Shown one piece after another: positions 50,821-63,900 of a DNA stretch of 64,000 nt; position 1 is the stretch's first letter, and each line of letters opens with the position of its first letter. The position numbers and the translations under genes were made by a program. The stretch covers positions 10,000,288 to 10,064,287 of the forward strand of contig OZ038395.1 in assembly GCA_964036045.1 (NCBI GenBank), given 5' to 3'. The notes under the pieces are model-generated. The model had not been told where the DNA came from. It made no database searches and worked only from the letters and a program-made list of their open reading frames with translations. Source of the DNA: Eutreptiella sp. 'Long Island Sound 2002' (taxonomy: Eukaryota > Euglenozoa > Euglenophyceae > Eutreptiales > Eutreptiaceae).

Positions 50821-51200
50821 GCGCGCCGCGCCGCGCGCGCGCCTGGGCAAAATCAGTTCTGGCCAGCCCAGCCTAGGGCCATTCCAGCCAAATCTGGGTA
50901 TGTCACCAGGGGAACCCCAGTTTGACCCAGAATTTCAAACCCATCTTTCCCTACGTTTTTCAGCATGCCGATTCCACCCAAATCGATTCCGGTCAAAACG
51001 GAAACTTTTTTGCGCGCCGCGCCGCGCGCGCGCCTGGGCAAAATCAGTTCTGGCCAGCCCAGCCTAGGGCCATTCCAGCCAAATCTGGGTATGTCACCGG
51101 GGGTACCCCAGTTTGACCCATAATTTCAAACCCATCTTTCCCTACGTTTTTCAGCATGCCAATTCTACCCGAATCGATTCCCGGTCAAAACGGAAACTTT
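44700..51200 (+). repeat. Large 17-mer (3265 bp) duplication
   Basis: The linked gccaattccacccaaattgatt unit (cut here into its two variants, gccaattcc and aaattgatt) occurs at 46741 and 50006, 3265 bp apart. Many other markers share that offset, including cagccccgcc-type and cccaggg units. Between the copies the second has one unit fewer before its T7 allele (48701, where 48893 would be expected) and one unit more afterwards. The extra unit, with gccattcaagcc near 49346, otherwise occurs near 43967. The second copy is therefore a mosaic, which suggests exchange or conversion with the upstream array. Confidence 0.75.
47336..47345 (+). other. One-base deletion gattccggtc, duplicated at 50990
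   Basis: gattcccggtc has lost one C. The same allele is found at 50985-50994, 3649 bp away (19 monomers plus 1). It follows a ggggaacccc unit in both places, so the pair of linked variants was copied together. Confidence 0.85.
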
Positions 51201-54200
51201 TTTGCGCGCCGCGCCGCGCGCGCGCCTGGGCAAAATCAGTTCTGGCCAGCCCAGCCTAGGGCCATTCCAGCCAAATCTGGGTATGTCACCGGGGGTACCC
51301 CAGTTTGACCCAGAATTTCAAACCCATCTTTCCCTACGTTTTTCAGCATGCCGATTCAACCCAAATCGATTCCCGGTCAAAACGGAAAAATTTTTGCGCG
51401 CCGCGCCGCGCGCGCACCTGGGCAAAATCAGTTCTGGCCAGCCCAGCCCAGGGCCATTCCAGCCAAATCTGGGTATGTCACCGGGGGTACCCCAGTTTGA
51501 CCCAGAATTTCAAACCCATCTTTCCCTACGTTTTTCAGCATGCCGATTCCACCCAAATCAATTCCCGGTCAAAACGGAAACTTTTTTGCGCGCCGCGCCG
51601 CGCGCGCGCCTGGGCAAAATCAGTTCTGGCCAGCCCAGCCCAGGGCCATTCCAGCCAAATCTGGGTATGTCACCGGGGGTACCCCAGTTTGACCCAGAAT
51701 TTCAAACCGATCTTTCCCTACGTTTTTCAGCATGCCGATTCCACCCAAATCGATTCCCGGTCAAAACGGAAACTTTTTTGCGCGCCGCGCCGCGCGCGCG
51801 CCTGGGGAAAATCAATTCTGGCCAGCCCAGCCTAGGGCCATTCCAGCCAAATCTGGGTATGTCACCGGGGGTACCCCAGTTTGACCCAGAATTTCAAACC
51901 CATCTTTCCCCACGTTTTTCAGCATGCCGATTCCACCCAAATCGATTCCCGGTGAAAACGGAAATTTTTTTGCGCGCCGCGCCGCGCGCGCGCCTGGGCA
52001 AAATCAATTCTGGCCAGCCCGGCCTAGGGCCATTCCAGCCAAATCTGGGTATGTCACCAGGGGTACCCCAGTTTGACCCAGAATTTCAAACCCATCTTTC
52101 CCTACGTTTTTCAGCATGCCGATTCCACCCAAATCGATTCCCGGTCAAAACGGAAACTTTTTTGCGCGCCGCGCCGCGCGCGCGCCTGGGCAAAATCTGT
52201 TCTGGCCAGCCCAGCCTAGGGCCATTCCAGCCAAATCTGGGTATGTCACCGGGGGTACCCCAGTTTGACCCATAATTTCAAACCCATCTTTCCCTACGTT
52301 TTTCAGCATGCCGATTCCACCCGAATCGATTCCCGGTCAAAACGGAAACTTTTTTGCGCGCCGCGCCGCGCGCGCGCCTGGGCAAAATCAGTTCTGGCCA
52401 GCCCAGCCTAGGGGCATTCGAGCCAAATCTGGGTATGTCACCGGGGGTACCCCAGTTTGACCCAGAATTTCAAACCCATCTTTCCCTACGTTTTTCAGCA
52501 TGCCGATTCAACCCAAATCGATTCCCGGTCAAAACGGAAAATTTTTTGCGCGCCGCGCCGCGCGCGCGCCTGGGCAAAATCAGTTCTGGCCAGCCCAGCC
52601 CAGGGCCATTCCAGCCAAATCTGGGTATGTCACCGGGGGTACCCCAGTTTGACCCAGAATTTCAAACCCATCTTTCCCTACGTTTTTCAGCATGCCGATT
52701 CTACCCAAATCAATTCCCGGTCAAAACGGAAACTTTTTTGCGCGCCGCGCCGCGCGCGCGCCTGGGCAAAATCAGTTCTGGCCAGCCCAGCCTAGGGCCA
52801 TTCCAGCCAAATCTGGGTATGTCACCGGGGGTACCCCAGTTTGACCCAGAATTTCCAACCCATTTTTCCCTACGTTTTTCAGCATGCCGATTCCACCCAA
52901 ATCGATTCCCGGTCAAAACGGAAACTTTTTTGCGCGCCGCGCCGCGCGCGCGCCTGGGCAAAATCAGTTCTGGCCAGCCCAGCCTAGGGCCATTCCAGCC
53001 AAATCTGGGTATGTCACCGGGGCAACCCCAGTTTGACCCAGAATTTCAAACCCATCTTTCCCTACGTTTTTCAGCATGCCGATTCCACCCAAATCGATTC
53101 CCGGTCAAAACGGAAACTTTTTTGCGCGCCGCGCCGCGCGCGCGCCTGGGCAAAATCAGTTCTGGCCAGCCCAGCCTAGGGCCATTCCAGCCAAATCTGG
53201 GTATGTCACCGGGGGTACCCCAGTTTGACCCAGAATTTCAAACCCATCTTTCCCTACGTTTTTCAGCATGCCGATTCCACCCAAATCGATTCCCGGTCAA
53301 AACGGAAACTTTTTTGCGCGCCGCGCCGCGCGCGCGCCTGGGCAAAATCAGTTCTGGCCAGCCCAGCCTAGGGCCATTCCAGCCAAATCTGGGTATGTCA
53401 CCGGGGGTACCCCAGTTTGACCCAGAATTTCAAACCCATCTTTCCCTACGTTTTTCAGCATGCCGATTCCACCCAAATCGATTCCCGGTCAAAACGGAAA
53501 CTTTTTTGCGCGCCGCGCCGCGCGCGCGCCTGGGCAAAATCAGTTCTGGCCAGCCCAGCCTAGGGCCATTCCAGCCAAATCTGGGTATGTCACCGGGGGT
53601 ACCCCAGTTTGACCCATAATTTCAAACCCATCTTTCCCTACGTTTTTCAGCATGCCGATTCCACCCGAATCGATTCCCGGTCAAAACGGAAACTTTTTTG
53701 CGCGCCGCGCCGCGCGCGCGCCTGGGCAAAATCAGTTCTGGCCAGCCCAGCCTAGGGCCATTCCAGCCAAATCTGGGTATGTCACCGGGGGTACCCCAGT
53801 TTGACCCAGAATTTCAAACCCATCTTTCCCTACGTTTTTCAGCATGCCGATTCAACCCAAATCGATTCCCGGTCAAAACGGAAAATTTTTTGCGCGCCGC
53901 GCCGCGCGCGCGCCTGGGCAAAATCAGTTCTGGCCAGCCCAGCCCAGGGCCATTCCAGCCAAATCTGGGTATGTCACCGGGGGTACCCCAGTTTGACCCA
54001 GAATTTCAAACCCATCTTTCCCTACGTTTTTCAGCATGCCGATTCTACCCAAATCAATTCCCGGTCAAAACGGAAACTTTTTTGCGCGCCGCGCCGCGCG
54101 CGCGCCTGGGCAAAATCAGTTCTGGCCAGCCCAGCCTAGGGCCATTCCAGCCAAATCTGGGTATGTCACCGGGGGTACCCCAGTTTGACCCAGAATTTCA

Positions 54201-54600
54201 AACCCATTTTTCCCTACGTTTTTCAGCATGCCGATTCCACCCAAATCGATTCCCGGTCAAAACGGAAACTTTTTTGCGCGCCGCGCCGCGCGCGCGCCTG
54301 GGCAAAATCAGTTCTGGCCAGCCCAGCCTAGGGCCATTCCAGCCAAATCTGGGTATGTCACCGGGGCAACCCCAGTTTGACCCAGAATTTCAAACCCATC
54401 TTTCCCTACGTTTTTCAGCATGCCGATTCCACCCAAATCGATTCCCGGTCAAAACGGAAACTTTTTTGCGCGCCGCGCCGCGCGCGCGCCTGGGCAAAAT
54501 CAGTTCTGGCCAGCCCAGCCTAGGGCCATTCCAGCCAAATCTGGGTATGTCACCGGGGGTACCCCAGTTTGACCCAGAATTTCAAACCCATCTTTCCCTA
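51100..54600 (+). repeat. Seven-monomer (1344 bp) higher-order repeat
   Basis: The stop-bearing variant gacccataatttc lies at 51115, 52267 and 53611 (gaps 1152 and 1344 bp). ccggggcaaccccag occurs near 53018 and 54362, gattcaaccc near 52506 and 53850, and gattctaccc near 52698 and 54042, each 1344 bp apart. The first gap of six monomers shows that one unit was gained or lost between copies. Confidence 0.85.
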
Positions 54601-54699
54601 CGTTTTTCAGCATGCCGATTCCACCCAAATCGATTCCCGGTCAAAACGGAAACTTTTTTGCGCGCCGCGCCGCGCGCGCGCCTGGGCAAAATCAGTTCT

Positions 54700-57600
54700 G
54701 GCCAGCCCAGCCTAGGGCCATTCCAGCCAAATCTGGGTATGTCACCGGGGGTACCCCAGTTTGACCCAGAATTTCAAACCCATCTTTCCCTACGTTTTTC
54801 AGCATGCCGATTCCACCCAAATCGATTCCCGGTCAAAACGGAAACTTTTTTGCGCGCCGCGCCGCGCGCGCGCCTGGGCAAAATCAGTTCTGGCCAGCCC
54901 AGCCCAGGGCCATTCCAGCCAAATCTGGGTATGTCACCGGGGGTACCACAGTTTGACCCAGAATTTCAAACCCATCTTTCCCTACGTTTTTCAGCATGCC
55001 GATTCCACCCAAATCGATTCCCGGTCAAAACGGAAACTTTTTTGCGCGCCGCGCCGCGCGCGCGCCTGGGCAAAATCAGTTCTGGCCAGCCCAGCCTAGG
55101 GCCATTCCAGCCAAATCTGGGTATGTCACCGGGGGTACCCCAGTTTGACCCAGAATTTCAAACCCATCTTTCCCTACGTTTTTCAGCATGCCGATTCCAC
55201 CCAAATCGATTCCCGGTCAAAACGGAAATTTTTTTGCGCGCCGCGCCGCGCGCGCGCCTGGGCAAAATCAGTTCTGGCCAGCCCAGCCTAGGGCCATTCC
55301 AGCCAAATCTGGGTATGTCACCGGGGGTACCCCAGTTTGACCCAGAATTTCAAACTCATTTTTCCCTACGTTTTTCAGCATGCCGATTCCACCCAAATCG
55401 ATTCCCGGTGAAAACGGAAACTTTTTTGCGCGCCGCGCCGCGCGCGCGCCTGGGCAAAATCAGTTCTGGCCAGCCCAGCCTAGGGCCATTCCAGCCAAAT
55501 CTGGGTATGTCATCGGGGGTACCCCAGTTTGACCCAGAATTTCAAACCCATCTTTCCCTACGTTTTTCAGCATGCCGATTCCACCCAAATCGATTCCCGG
55601 TCAAAACGGAAACTTTTTTGCGCGCCGCGCCGCGCGCGCGCCTGGGCAAAATCAGTTCTGGCCAGCCCAGCCTAGGGCCATTCCAGCCAAATCTGGGTAT
55701 GTCACCGGGGGTACCCCAGTTTGACCCAGAATTTCAAACCCATCTTTCCCTACGTTTTTCAGCATGCCGATTCCACCCAAATCGATTCCCGGTCAAAACG
55801 GAAACTTTTTTGCGCGCCGCGCCGCGCGCGCGCCTGGGCAAAATCAGTTCTGGCCAGCCCAGCCTAGGGCCATTCCAGCCAAATCTGGGTATGTCACCGG
55901 GGGTACCCCAGTTTGACCCAGAATTTCAAACCCATCTTTCCCTACGTTTTTCAGCATGCCGATTCCACCCAAATCGATTCCCGGTCAAAACGGAAACTTT
56001 TTTGCGCGCCGCGCCGCGCGCGCGCCTGGGCAAAATCAGTTCTGGCCAGCCCAGCCTAGGGCCATTCCAGCCAAATCTGGGTATGTCACCGGGGGTACCC
56101 CAGTTTGACCTAGAATTTCAAACCCATCTTTCCCTACGTTTTTCAGCATGCCGATTCCACCCAAATCGATTCCCAGTCAAAACGGAAACTTTTTTGCGCG
56201 CCGCGCCGCGCGCGCCTGGGCAAAATCAGTTCTGGCCAGCCCAGCCCAGGGCCATTCCAGCCAAATCTGGGTATGTCACCGGGGGTACCCCAGTTTGACC
56301 CAGAATTTCAAACCCATCTTTCCCTAAGTTTTTCAGCATGCCGATTCCACCCAAATCGATTCCCGGTCAAAACGGAAACTTTTTTGCGCGCCGCGCCGCG
56401 CGCGCGCCTGGGCAAAATCAGTTCTGGCCAGCCCAGCCCAGGGCCATTCCAGCCAAATCTGGGTATGTCACCGGGGGTACCCCAGTTTGACCCAGAATTT
56501 CAAACCCATCTTTCCCTACGTTTTTCAGCATGCCGATTCCACCCAAATCGATTCCCGGTCAAAACGGAACCTTTTTTGCGCGCCACGCCGCGCGCGCGCC
56601 TGGGCAAAATCAGTTCTGGCCAGCCCAGCCTAGGGCCATTCCAGCCAAATCTGGGTATGTCACCGGGGGTACCCCAGTTTGACCCAGAATTTCAAACTCA
56701 TTTTTCCCTACGTTTTTCAGCATGCCGATTCCACCCAAATCGATTCCCGGTGAAAACGGAAACTTTTTTGCGCGCCGCGCCGCGCGCGCGCCTGGGCAAA
56801 ATCAGTTCTGGCCAGCCCAGCCTAGGGCCATTCCAGCCAAATCTGGGTATGTCATCGGGGGTACCCCAGTTTGACCCAGAATTTCAAACCCATCTTTCCC
56901 TACGTTTTTCAGCATGCCGATTCCACCCAAATCGATTCCCGGTCAAAACGGAAACTTTTTTGCGCGCCGCGCCGCGCGCGCGCCTGGGCAAAATCAGTTC
57001 TGGCCAGCCCAGCCTAGGGCCATTCCAGCCAAATCTGGGTATGTCACCGGGGGTACCCCAGTTTGACCCAGAATTTCAAACCCATCTTTCCCTACGTTTT
57101 TCAGCATGCCGATTCCACCCAAATCGATTCCCGGTCAAAACGGAAACTTTTTTGCGCGCCGCGCCGCGCGCGCGCCTGGGCAAAATCAGTTCTGGCCAGC
57201 CCAGCCTAGGGCCATTCCAGCCAAATCTGGGTATGTCACCGGGGGTACCCCAGTTTGACCCAGAATTTCAAACCCATTTTTCCCTACGTTTTTCAGCATG
57301 CCGAGTCCACCCAAATCGATTCCCGGTCAAAACGGAAACTTTTTTGCGCGCCGCGCCGCGCGCGCGCCTGGGCAAAATCAGTTTTGGCCAGCCCAGCCTA
57401 GGGCCATTCCAGCCAAATCTGGGTATGTCACCGGGGGTACCCCAGTTTGACCCAGAATTTCAAACCCATCTTTCCCTACGTTTTTCAGCATGCCGATTCC
57501 ACCCAAATCGATTCCCGGTCAAAACGGAAACTTTTTTGCGCGCCGCGCCGCGCGCGCGCCTGGGCAAAATCAGTTCTGGCCAGCCCAGCCTAGGGCCATT

Positions 57601-60600
57601 CCAGCCAAATCTGGGTATGTCACCGGGGGTACCCCAGTTTGACCCAGAATTTCAAACCCATCTTTCCCTACGTTTTTCAGCATGCCGATTCCACCCAAAT
57701 CGATTCCCGGTCAAAACGGAAACTTTTTTGCGCGCCGCGCCGCGCGCGCGCCTGGGCAAAATCAGTTCTGGCCAGCCCAGCCCAGGGCCATTCCAGCCAA
57801 ATCTGGGTATGTCACCGGGGGTACCACAGTTTGACCCAGAATTTCAAACCCATCTTTCCCTACGTTTTTCAGCATGCCGATTCCACCCAAATCGATTCCC
57901 GGTCAAAACGGAAACTTTTTTGCGCGCCGCGCCGCGCGCGCGCCTGGGCAAAATCAGTTCTGGCCAGCCCAGCCTAGGGCCATTCCAGCCAAATCTGGGT
58001 ATGTCACCGGGGGTACCCCAGTTTGACCCAGAATTTCAAACCCATCTTTCCCTACGTTTTTCAGCATGCCGATTCCACCCAAATCGATTCCCGGTCAAAA
58101 CGGAAACTTTTTTGCGCGCCGCGCCGCGCGCGCGCCTGGGCAAAATCAGTTCTGGCCAGCCCAGCCTAGGGCCATTCCAGCCAAATCTGGGTATGTCACC
58201 GGGGGTACCCCAGTTTGACCCAGAATTTCAAACTCATTTTTCCCTACGTTTTTCAGCATGCCGATTCCACCCAAATCGATTCCCGGTGAAAACGGAAACT
58301 TTTTTGCGCGCCGCGCCGCGCGCGCGCCTGGGCAAAATCAGTTCTGGCCAGCCCAGCCTAGGGCCATTCCAGCCAAATCTGGGTATGTCATCGGGGGTAC
58401 CCCAGTTTGACCCAGAATTTCAAACCCATCTTTCCCTACGTTTTTCAGCATGCCGATTCCACCCAAATCGATTCCCGGTCAAAACGGAAACTTTTTTGCG
58501 CGCCGCGCCGCGCGCGCGCCTGGGCAAAATCAGTTCTGGCCAGCCCAGCCTAGGGCCATTCCAGCCAAATCTGGGTATGTCACCGGGGGTACCCCAGTTT
58601 GACCCAGAATTTCAAACCCATCTTTCCCTACGTTTTTCAGCATGCCGATTCCACCCAAATCGATTCCCGGTCAAAACGGAAACTTTTTTGCGCGCCGCGC
58701 CGCGCGCGCGCCTGGGCAAAATCAGTTCTGGCCAGCCCAGCCTAGGGCCATTCCAGCCAAATCTGGGTATGTCACCGGGGGTACCCCAGTTTGACCCAGA
58801 ATTTCAAACCCATCTTTCCCTACGTTTTTCAGCATGCCGATTCCACCCAAATCGATTCCCGGTCAAAACGGAAACTTTTTTGCGCGCCGCGCCGCGCGCG
58901 CGCCTGGGCAAAATCAGTTCTGGCCAGCCCAGCCTAGGGCCATTCCAGCCAAATCTGGGTATGTCACCGGGGGTACCCCAGTTTGACCCAGAATTTCAAA
59001 CCCATCTTTCCCTACGTTTTTCAGCATGCCGATTCCACCCAAATCGATTCCCGGTCAAAACGGAAACTTTTTTGCGCGCCGCGCCGCGCGCGCCTGGGCA
59101 AAATCAGTTCTGGCCAGCCCAGCCCAGGGCCATTCCAGCCAAATCTGGGTATGTCACCGGGGGTACCCCAGTTTGACCCAGAATTTCAAACCCATCTTTC
59201 CCTACGTTTTTCAGCATGCCGATTCCACCCAAATCGATTCCCGGTCAAAACGGAAACTTTTTTGCGCGCCGCGCCGCGCGCGCGCCTGGGCAAAATCAGT
59301 TCTGGCCAGCCCAGCCCAGGGCCATTCCAGCCAAATCTGGGTATGTCACCGGGGGTACCCCAGTTTGACCCAGAATTTCAAACCCATCTTTCCCTACGTT
59401 TTTCAGCATGCCGATTCCACCCAAATCGATTCCCGGTCAAAACGGAACCTTTTTTGCGCGCCACGCCGCGCGCGCGCCTGGGCAAAATCAGTTCTGGCCA
59501 GCCCAGCCTAGGGCCATTCCAGCCAAATCTGGGTATGTCACCGGGGGTACCCCAGTTTGACCCAGAATTTCAAACTCATTTTTCCCTACGTTTTTCAGCA
59601 TGCCGATTCCACCCAAATCGATTCCCGGTGAAAACGGAAACTTTTTTGGGCGCCGCGCCGCGCGCGCGCCTGGGCAAAATCAGTTCTGGCCAGCCCAGCC
59701 TAGGGCCATTCCAGCCAAATCTGGGTATGTCATCGGGGGTACCCCAGTTTGACCCAGAATTTCAAACCCATCTTTCCCTACGTTTTTCAGCATGCCGATT
59801 CCACCCAAATCGATTCCCGGTCAAAACGGAAACTTTTTTGCGCGCCGCGCCGCGCGCGCGCCTGGGCAAAATCAGTTCTGGCCAGCCCAGCCTAGGGCCA
59901 TTCCAGCCAAATCTGGGTATGTCACCGGGGGTACCCCAGTTTGACCCAGAATTTCAAACCCATCTTTCCCTACGTTTTTCAGCATGCCGATTCCACCCAA
60001 ATCGATTCCCGGTCAAAACGGAAACTTTTTTGCGCGCCGCGCCGCGCGCGCGCCTGGGCAAAATCAGTTCTGGCCAGCCCAGCCTAGGGCCATTCCAGCC
60101 AAATCTGGGTATGTCACCGGGGGTACCCCAGTTTGACCCAGAATTTCAAACCCATTTTTCCCTACGTTTTTCAGCATGCCGAGTCCACCCAAATCGATTC
60201 CCGGTCAAAACGGAAACTTTTTTGCGCGCCGCGCCGCGCGCGCGCCTGGGCAAAATCAGTTTTGGCCAGCCCAGCCTAGGGCCATTCCAGCCAAATCTGG
60301 GTATGTCACCGGGGGTACCCCAGTTTGACCCAGAATTTCAAACCCATCTTTCCCTACGTTTTTCAGCATGCCGATTCCACCCAAATCGATTCCCGGTCAA
60401 AACGGAAACTTTTTTGCGCGCCGCGCCGCGCGCGCGCCTGGGCAAAATCAGTTCTGGCCAGCCCAGCCTAGGGCCATTCCAGCCAAATCTGGGTATGTCA
60501 CCGGGGGTACCCCAGTTTGACCCAGAATTTCAAACCTATCTTTCCCTACGTTTTTCAGCATGCCGATTCCACCCAAATCGATTCCCGGTCAAAACGGAAA

Positions 60601-60900
60601 CTTTTTTGCGCGCCGCGCCGCGCGCGCGCCTGGGCAAAATCAGTTCTGGCCAGCCCAGCCCAGGGCCATTCCAGCCAAATCTGGGTATGTCACCGGGGGT
60701 ACCCCAGTTTGACCCAGAATTTCAAACCCATCTTTCCCTACGTTTTTCAGCATGCCGATTCCACCCAAATCGATTCCCGGTCAAAACGGAAACTTTTTTG
60801 CGCGCCGCGCCGCGCGCGCGCCTGGGCAAAATCAGTTCTGGCCAGCCCAGCCTAGGGCCATTCCAGCCAAATCTGGGTATGTCACCGGGGGTACCCCAGT
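54700..60900 (+). repeat. Fifteen-monomer (2878 bp) higher-order repeat, two copies
   Basis: Markers offset by 2878 bp are gtaccacag (about 54945 and 57823), the 2-bp GC-block deletion (56211 and 59089), ggaaccttttttgcgcgccacg (near 56567 and 59445), cagttttggcc (57380 and 60258) and caaactcattttt (55351 and 58229; 56693 and 59571). The offset equals 15 monomers minus the 2 bp deleted. Copies are almost identical; one private change is tttgggcgcc near 59646. Confidence 0.88.
56201..56220 (+). other. Two-base deletion in the GC block, duplicated at 59089
   Basis: One CG pair is missing from the terminal alternating run, giving a 190-bp monomer. The same allele at 59081-59098 lies one 2878-bp repeat downstream. 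Confidence 0.9.
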
Positions 60901-63900
60901 TTGACCCAGAATTTCAAACCCATCTTTCCCTACGTTTTTCAGCATGCCGATTCCACCCAAATTGATTCCCGGTCAAAACGGAAACTTTTTTGCGCGCCGC
61001 GCCGCGCGCGCGCCTGGGCAAAATCAGTTCTGGCCAGCCCAGCCTAGGGCCATTCCAGCCAAATCTGGGTATGTCACCGGGGGTACCCCAGTTTGACCCA
61101 GAATTTCAAACCCATCTTTCCCTACGTTTTTCAGCATGCCGATTCCACCCAAATCAATTCCCGGTCAAAACGGAAACTTTTTTGCGCGCCGCGCCGCGCG
61201 CGCGCCTGGGCAAAATGACTTCTGGCCAGCCCAGCCCAGGGCCATTCCAGCCAAATCTGGGTATGTCACCGGGGGTACCCCAGTTTGACCCAGAATTTCA
61301 AACCCATCTTTCCCTACGTTTTTCAGCATGCCGATTCCACCCAAATCGATTCCCGGTCAAAACGGAAACTTTTTTGCGCGCCGCGCCGCGCGCGCGCCTG
61401 GGCAAAATCAGTTCTGGCCAGCCCAGCCCAGGGCCATTCCAGCCAAATCTGGGTATGTCACCGGGGGTACCCCAGTTTGACCCAGAATTTCAAACCCATC
61501 TTTCCCTACGTTTTTCAGCATGCCGATTCCACCCAAATCGATTCCCGGTCAAAACGAAAACTTTTTTGCGCGCCGCGCCGCGCGTGCGCCTGGGGAAAAT
61601 CAGTTCTGGCCAGCCCAGCCCAGGGCCATTCCAGCCAAATCTGGGTATGTCACCGGGGGTACCCCAGTTTGACCCAGAATTTCAAACCCATCTTTCCCTA
61701 CGTTTTTCAGCATGCCGATTCCACCCAAATCGATTCCCGGTCAAAACGGAAACTTTTTTGCGCGCCGCGCCGCGCGCGCGCCTGGGCAAAATCAGTTCTG
61801 GCCAGCCCAGCCTAGGGCCATTCCAGCCAAATCTGGGTATGTCACCGGGGGTACCCCAGTTTGACCCAGAATTTCAAACCCATCTTTCCCTACGTTTTTC
61901 AGCATGCCGATTCCACCCAAATTGATTCCCGGTCAAAACGGGAATTTTTTAGCGCGCCGCGCCGCGCGCGCGCCTGGGCAAAATCAGTTCTGGCCAGCCC
62001 AGCCTAGGGCCATTCCAGCCAAATCTGGGTATGTCACCGGGGGTACCCCAGTTTGACCCAGAATTTCAAACCCATCTTTCCCTACGTTTTTCAGCATGCC
62101 GATTCCACCCAAATCGATTCCCGGTCAAAACGGAAACTTTTTTGCGCGCCGCGCCGCGCGCGCGCCTGGGCAAAATCAGTTCTGGCCAGCCCAGCCCAGG
62201 GCCATTCCAGCCAAATCTGGGTATGTCACCGGGGGTACCCCAGTTTGACCCAGAATTTCAAACCCATCTTTCCCTACGTTTTTCAGCATGCCGATTCCAC
62301 CCAAATCGATTCCCGGTCAAAACGGAAACTTTTTTGCGCGCCGCGCCGCGCGCGCGCCTGGGCAAAATCAGTTCTGGCCAGCCCAGCCCAGGGCCATTCC
62401 AGCCAAATCTGGGTATGTCACCGGGGGTACCCCAGTTTGACCCAGAATTTCAAACCCATCTTTCCCTACGTTTTTCAGCATGCCGATTCCACCCAAATTG
62501 ATTCCCGGTCAAAACGGAAACTTTTTTGCGCGCCGCGCCGCGCGCGCGCCTGGGCAAAATCAGTTCTGGCCAGCCCAGCCTAGGGCCATTCCAGCCAAAT
62601 CTGGGTATGTCACCGGGGGTACCCCAGTTTGACCCAGAATTTCAAACCCATCTTTCCCTACGTTTTTCAGCATGCCGATTCCACCCAAATCAATTCCCGG
62701 TCAAAACGGAAACTTTTTTGCGCGCCGCGCCGCGCGCGCGCCTGGGCAAAATGACTTCTGGCCAGCCCAGCCCAGGGCCATTCCAGCCAAATCTGGGTAT
62801 GTCACCGGGGGTACCCCAGTTTGACCCAGAATTTCAAACCCATCTTTCCCTACGTTTTTCAGCATGCCGATTCCACCCAAATCGATTCCCGGTCAAAACG
62901 GAAACTTTTTTGCGCGCCGCGCCGCGCGCGCGCCTGGGCAAAATCAGTTCTGGCCAGCCCAGCCCAGGGCCATTCCAGCCAAATCTGGGTATGTCACCGG
63001 GGGTACCCCAGTTTGACCCAGAATTTCAAACCCATCTTTCCCTACGTTTTTCAGCATGCCGATTCCACCCAAATCGATTCCCGGTCAAAACAAAAACTTT
63101 TTTGCGCGCCGCGCCGCGCGTGCGCCTGGGGAAAATCAGTTCTGGCCAGCCCAGCCCAGGGCCATTCCAGCCAAATCTGGGTATGTCACCGGGGGTACCC
63201 CAGTTTGACCCAGAATTTCAAACCCATCTTTCCCTACGTTTTTCAGCATGCCGATTCCACCCAAATCGATTCCCGGTCAAAACGGAAACTTTTTTGCGCG
63301 CCGCGCCGCGCGCGCGCCTGGGCAAAATCAGTTCTGGCCAGCCCAGCCTAGGGCCATTCCAGCCAAATCTGGGTATGTCACCGGGGGTACACCAGTTTGA
63401 CCCAGAATTTCAAACCCATCTTTCCCTACGTTTTTCAGCATGCCGATTCCACCCAAATCGATTCCCGGTCAAAACGGAAACTTTTTTGCGCGCCGCGCCG
63501 CGCGCGCGCCTGGGCAAAATCAGTTCTGGCCAGCCCAGCCTAGGGCCATTCCAGCCAAATCTGGGTATGTCACCGGGGGTACCCCAGTTTGACCCAGAAT
63601 TTCAAACCCGTTTTCCCCTACGTTTTTCAGCATGCCGATTCCACCCAAATCGATTCCCCGTCAAAACGGAAACTTTTTTGCGCGCCGCGCCGCGCGCGCG
63701 CCTGGGCAAAATCAGTTCTGGCCAGCCCAGCCTAGGGCCATTCCAGCCAAATCTGGGTATGTCACCGGGGGTACCCCAGTTTGACCCAGAATTTCAAACC
63801 CATCTTTCCCTACGTTTTTCAGCATGCCGATTCCACCCAAATCGATTCCCGGTCAAAACGGAAACTTTTTTGCGCGCCGCGCCGCGCGCGCGCCTGGGCA

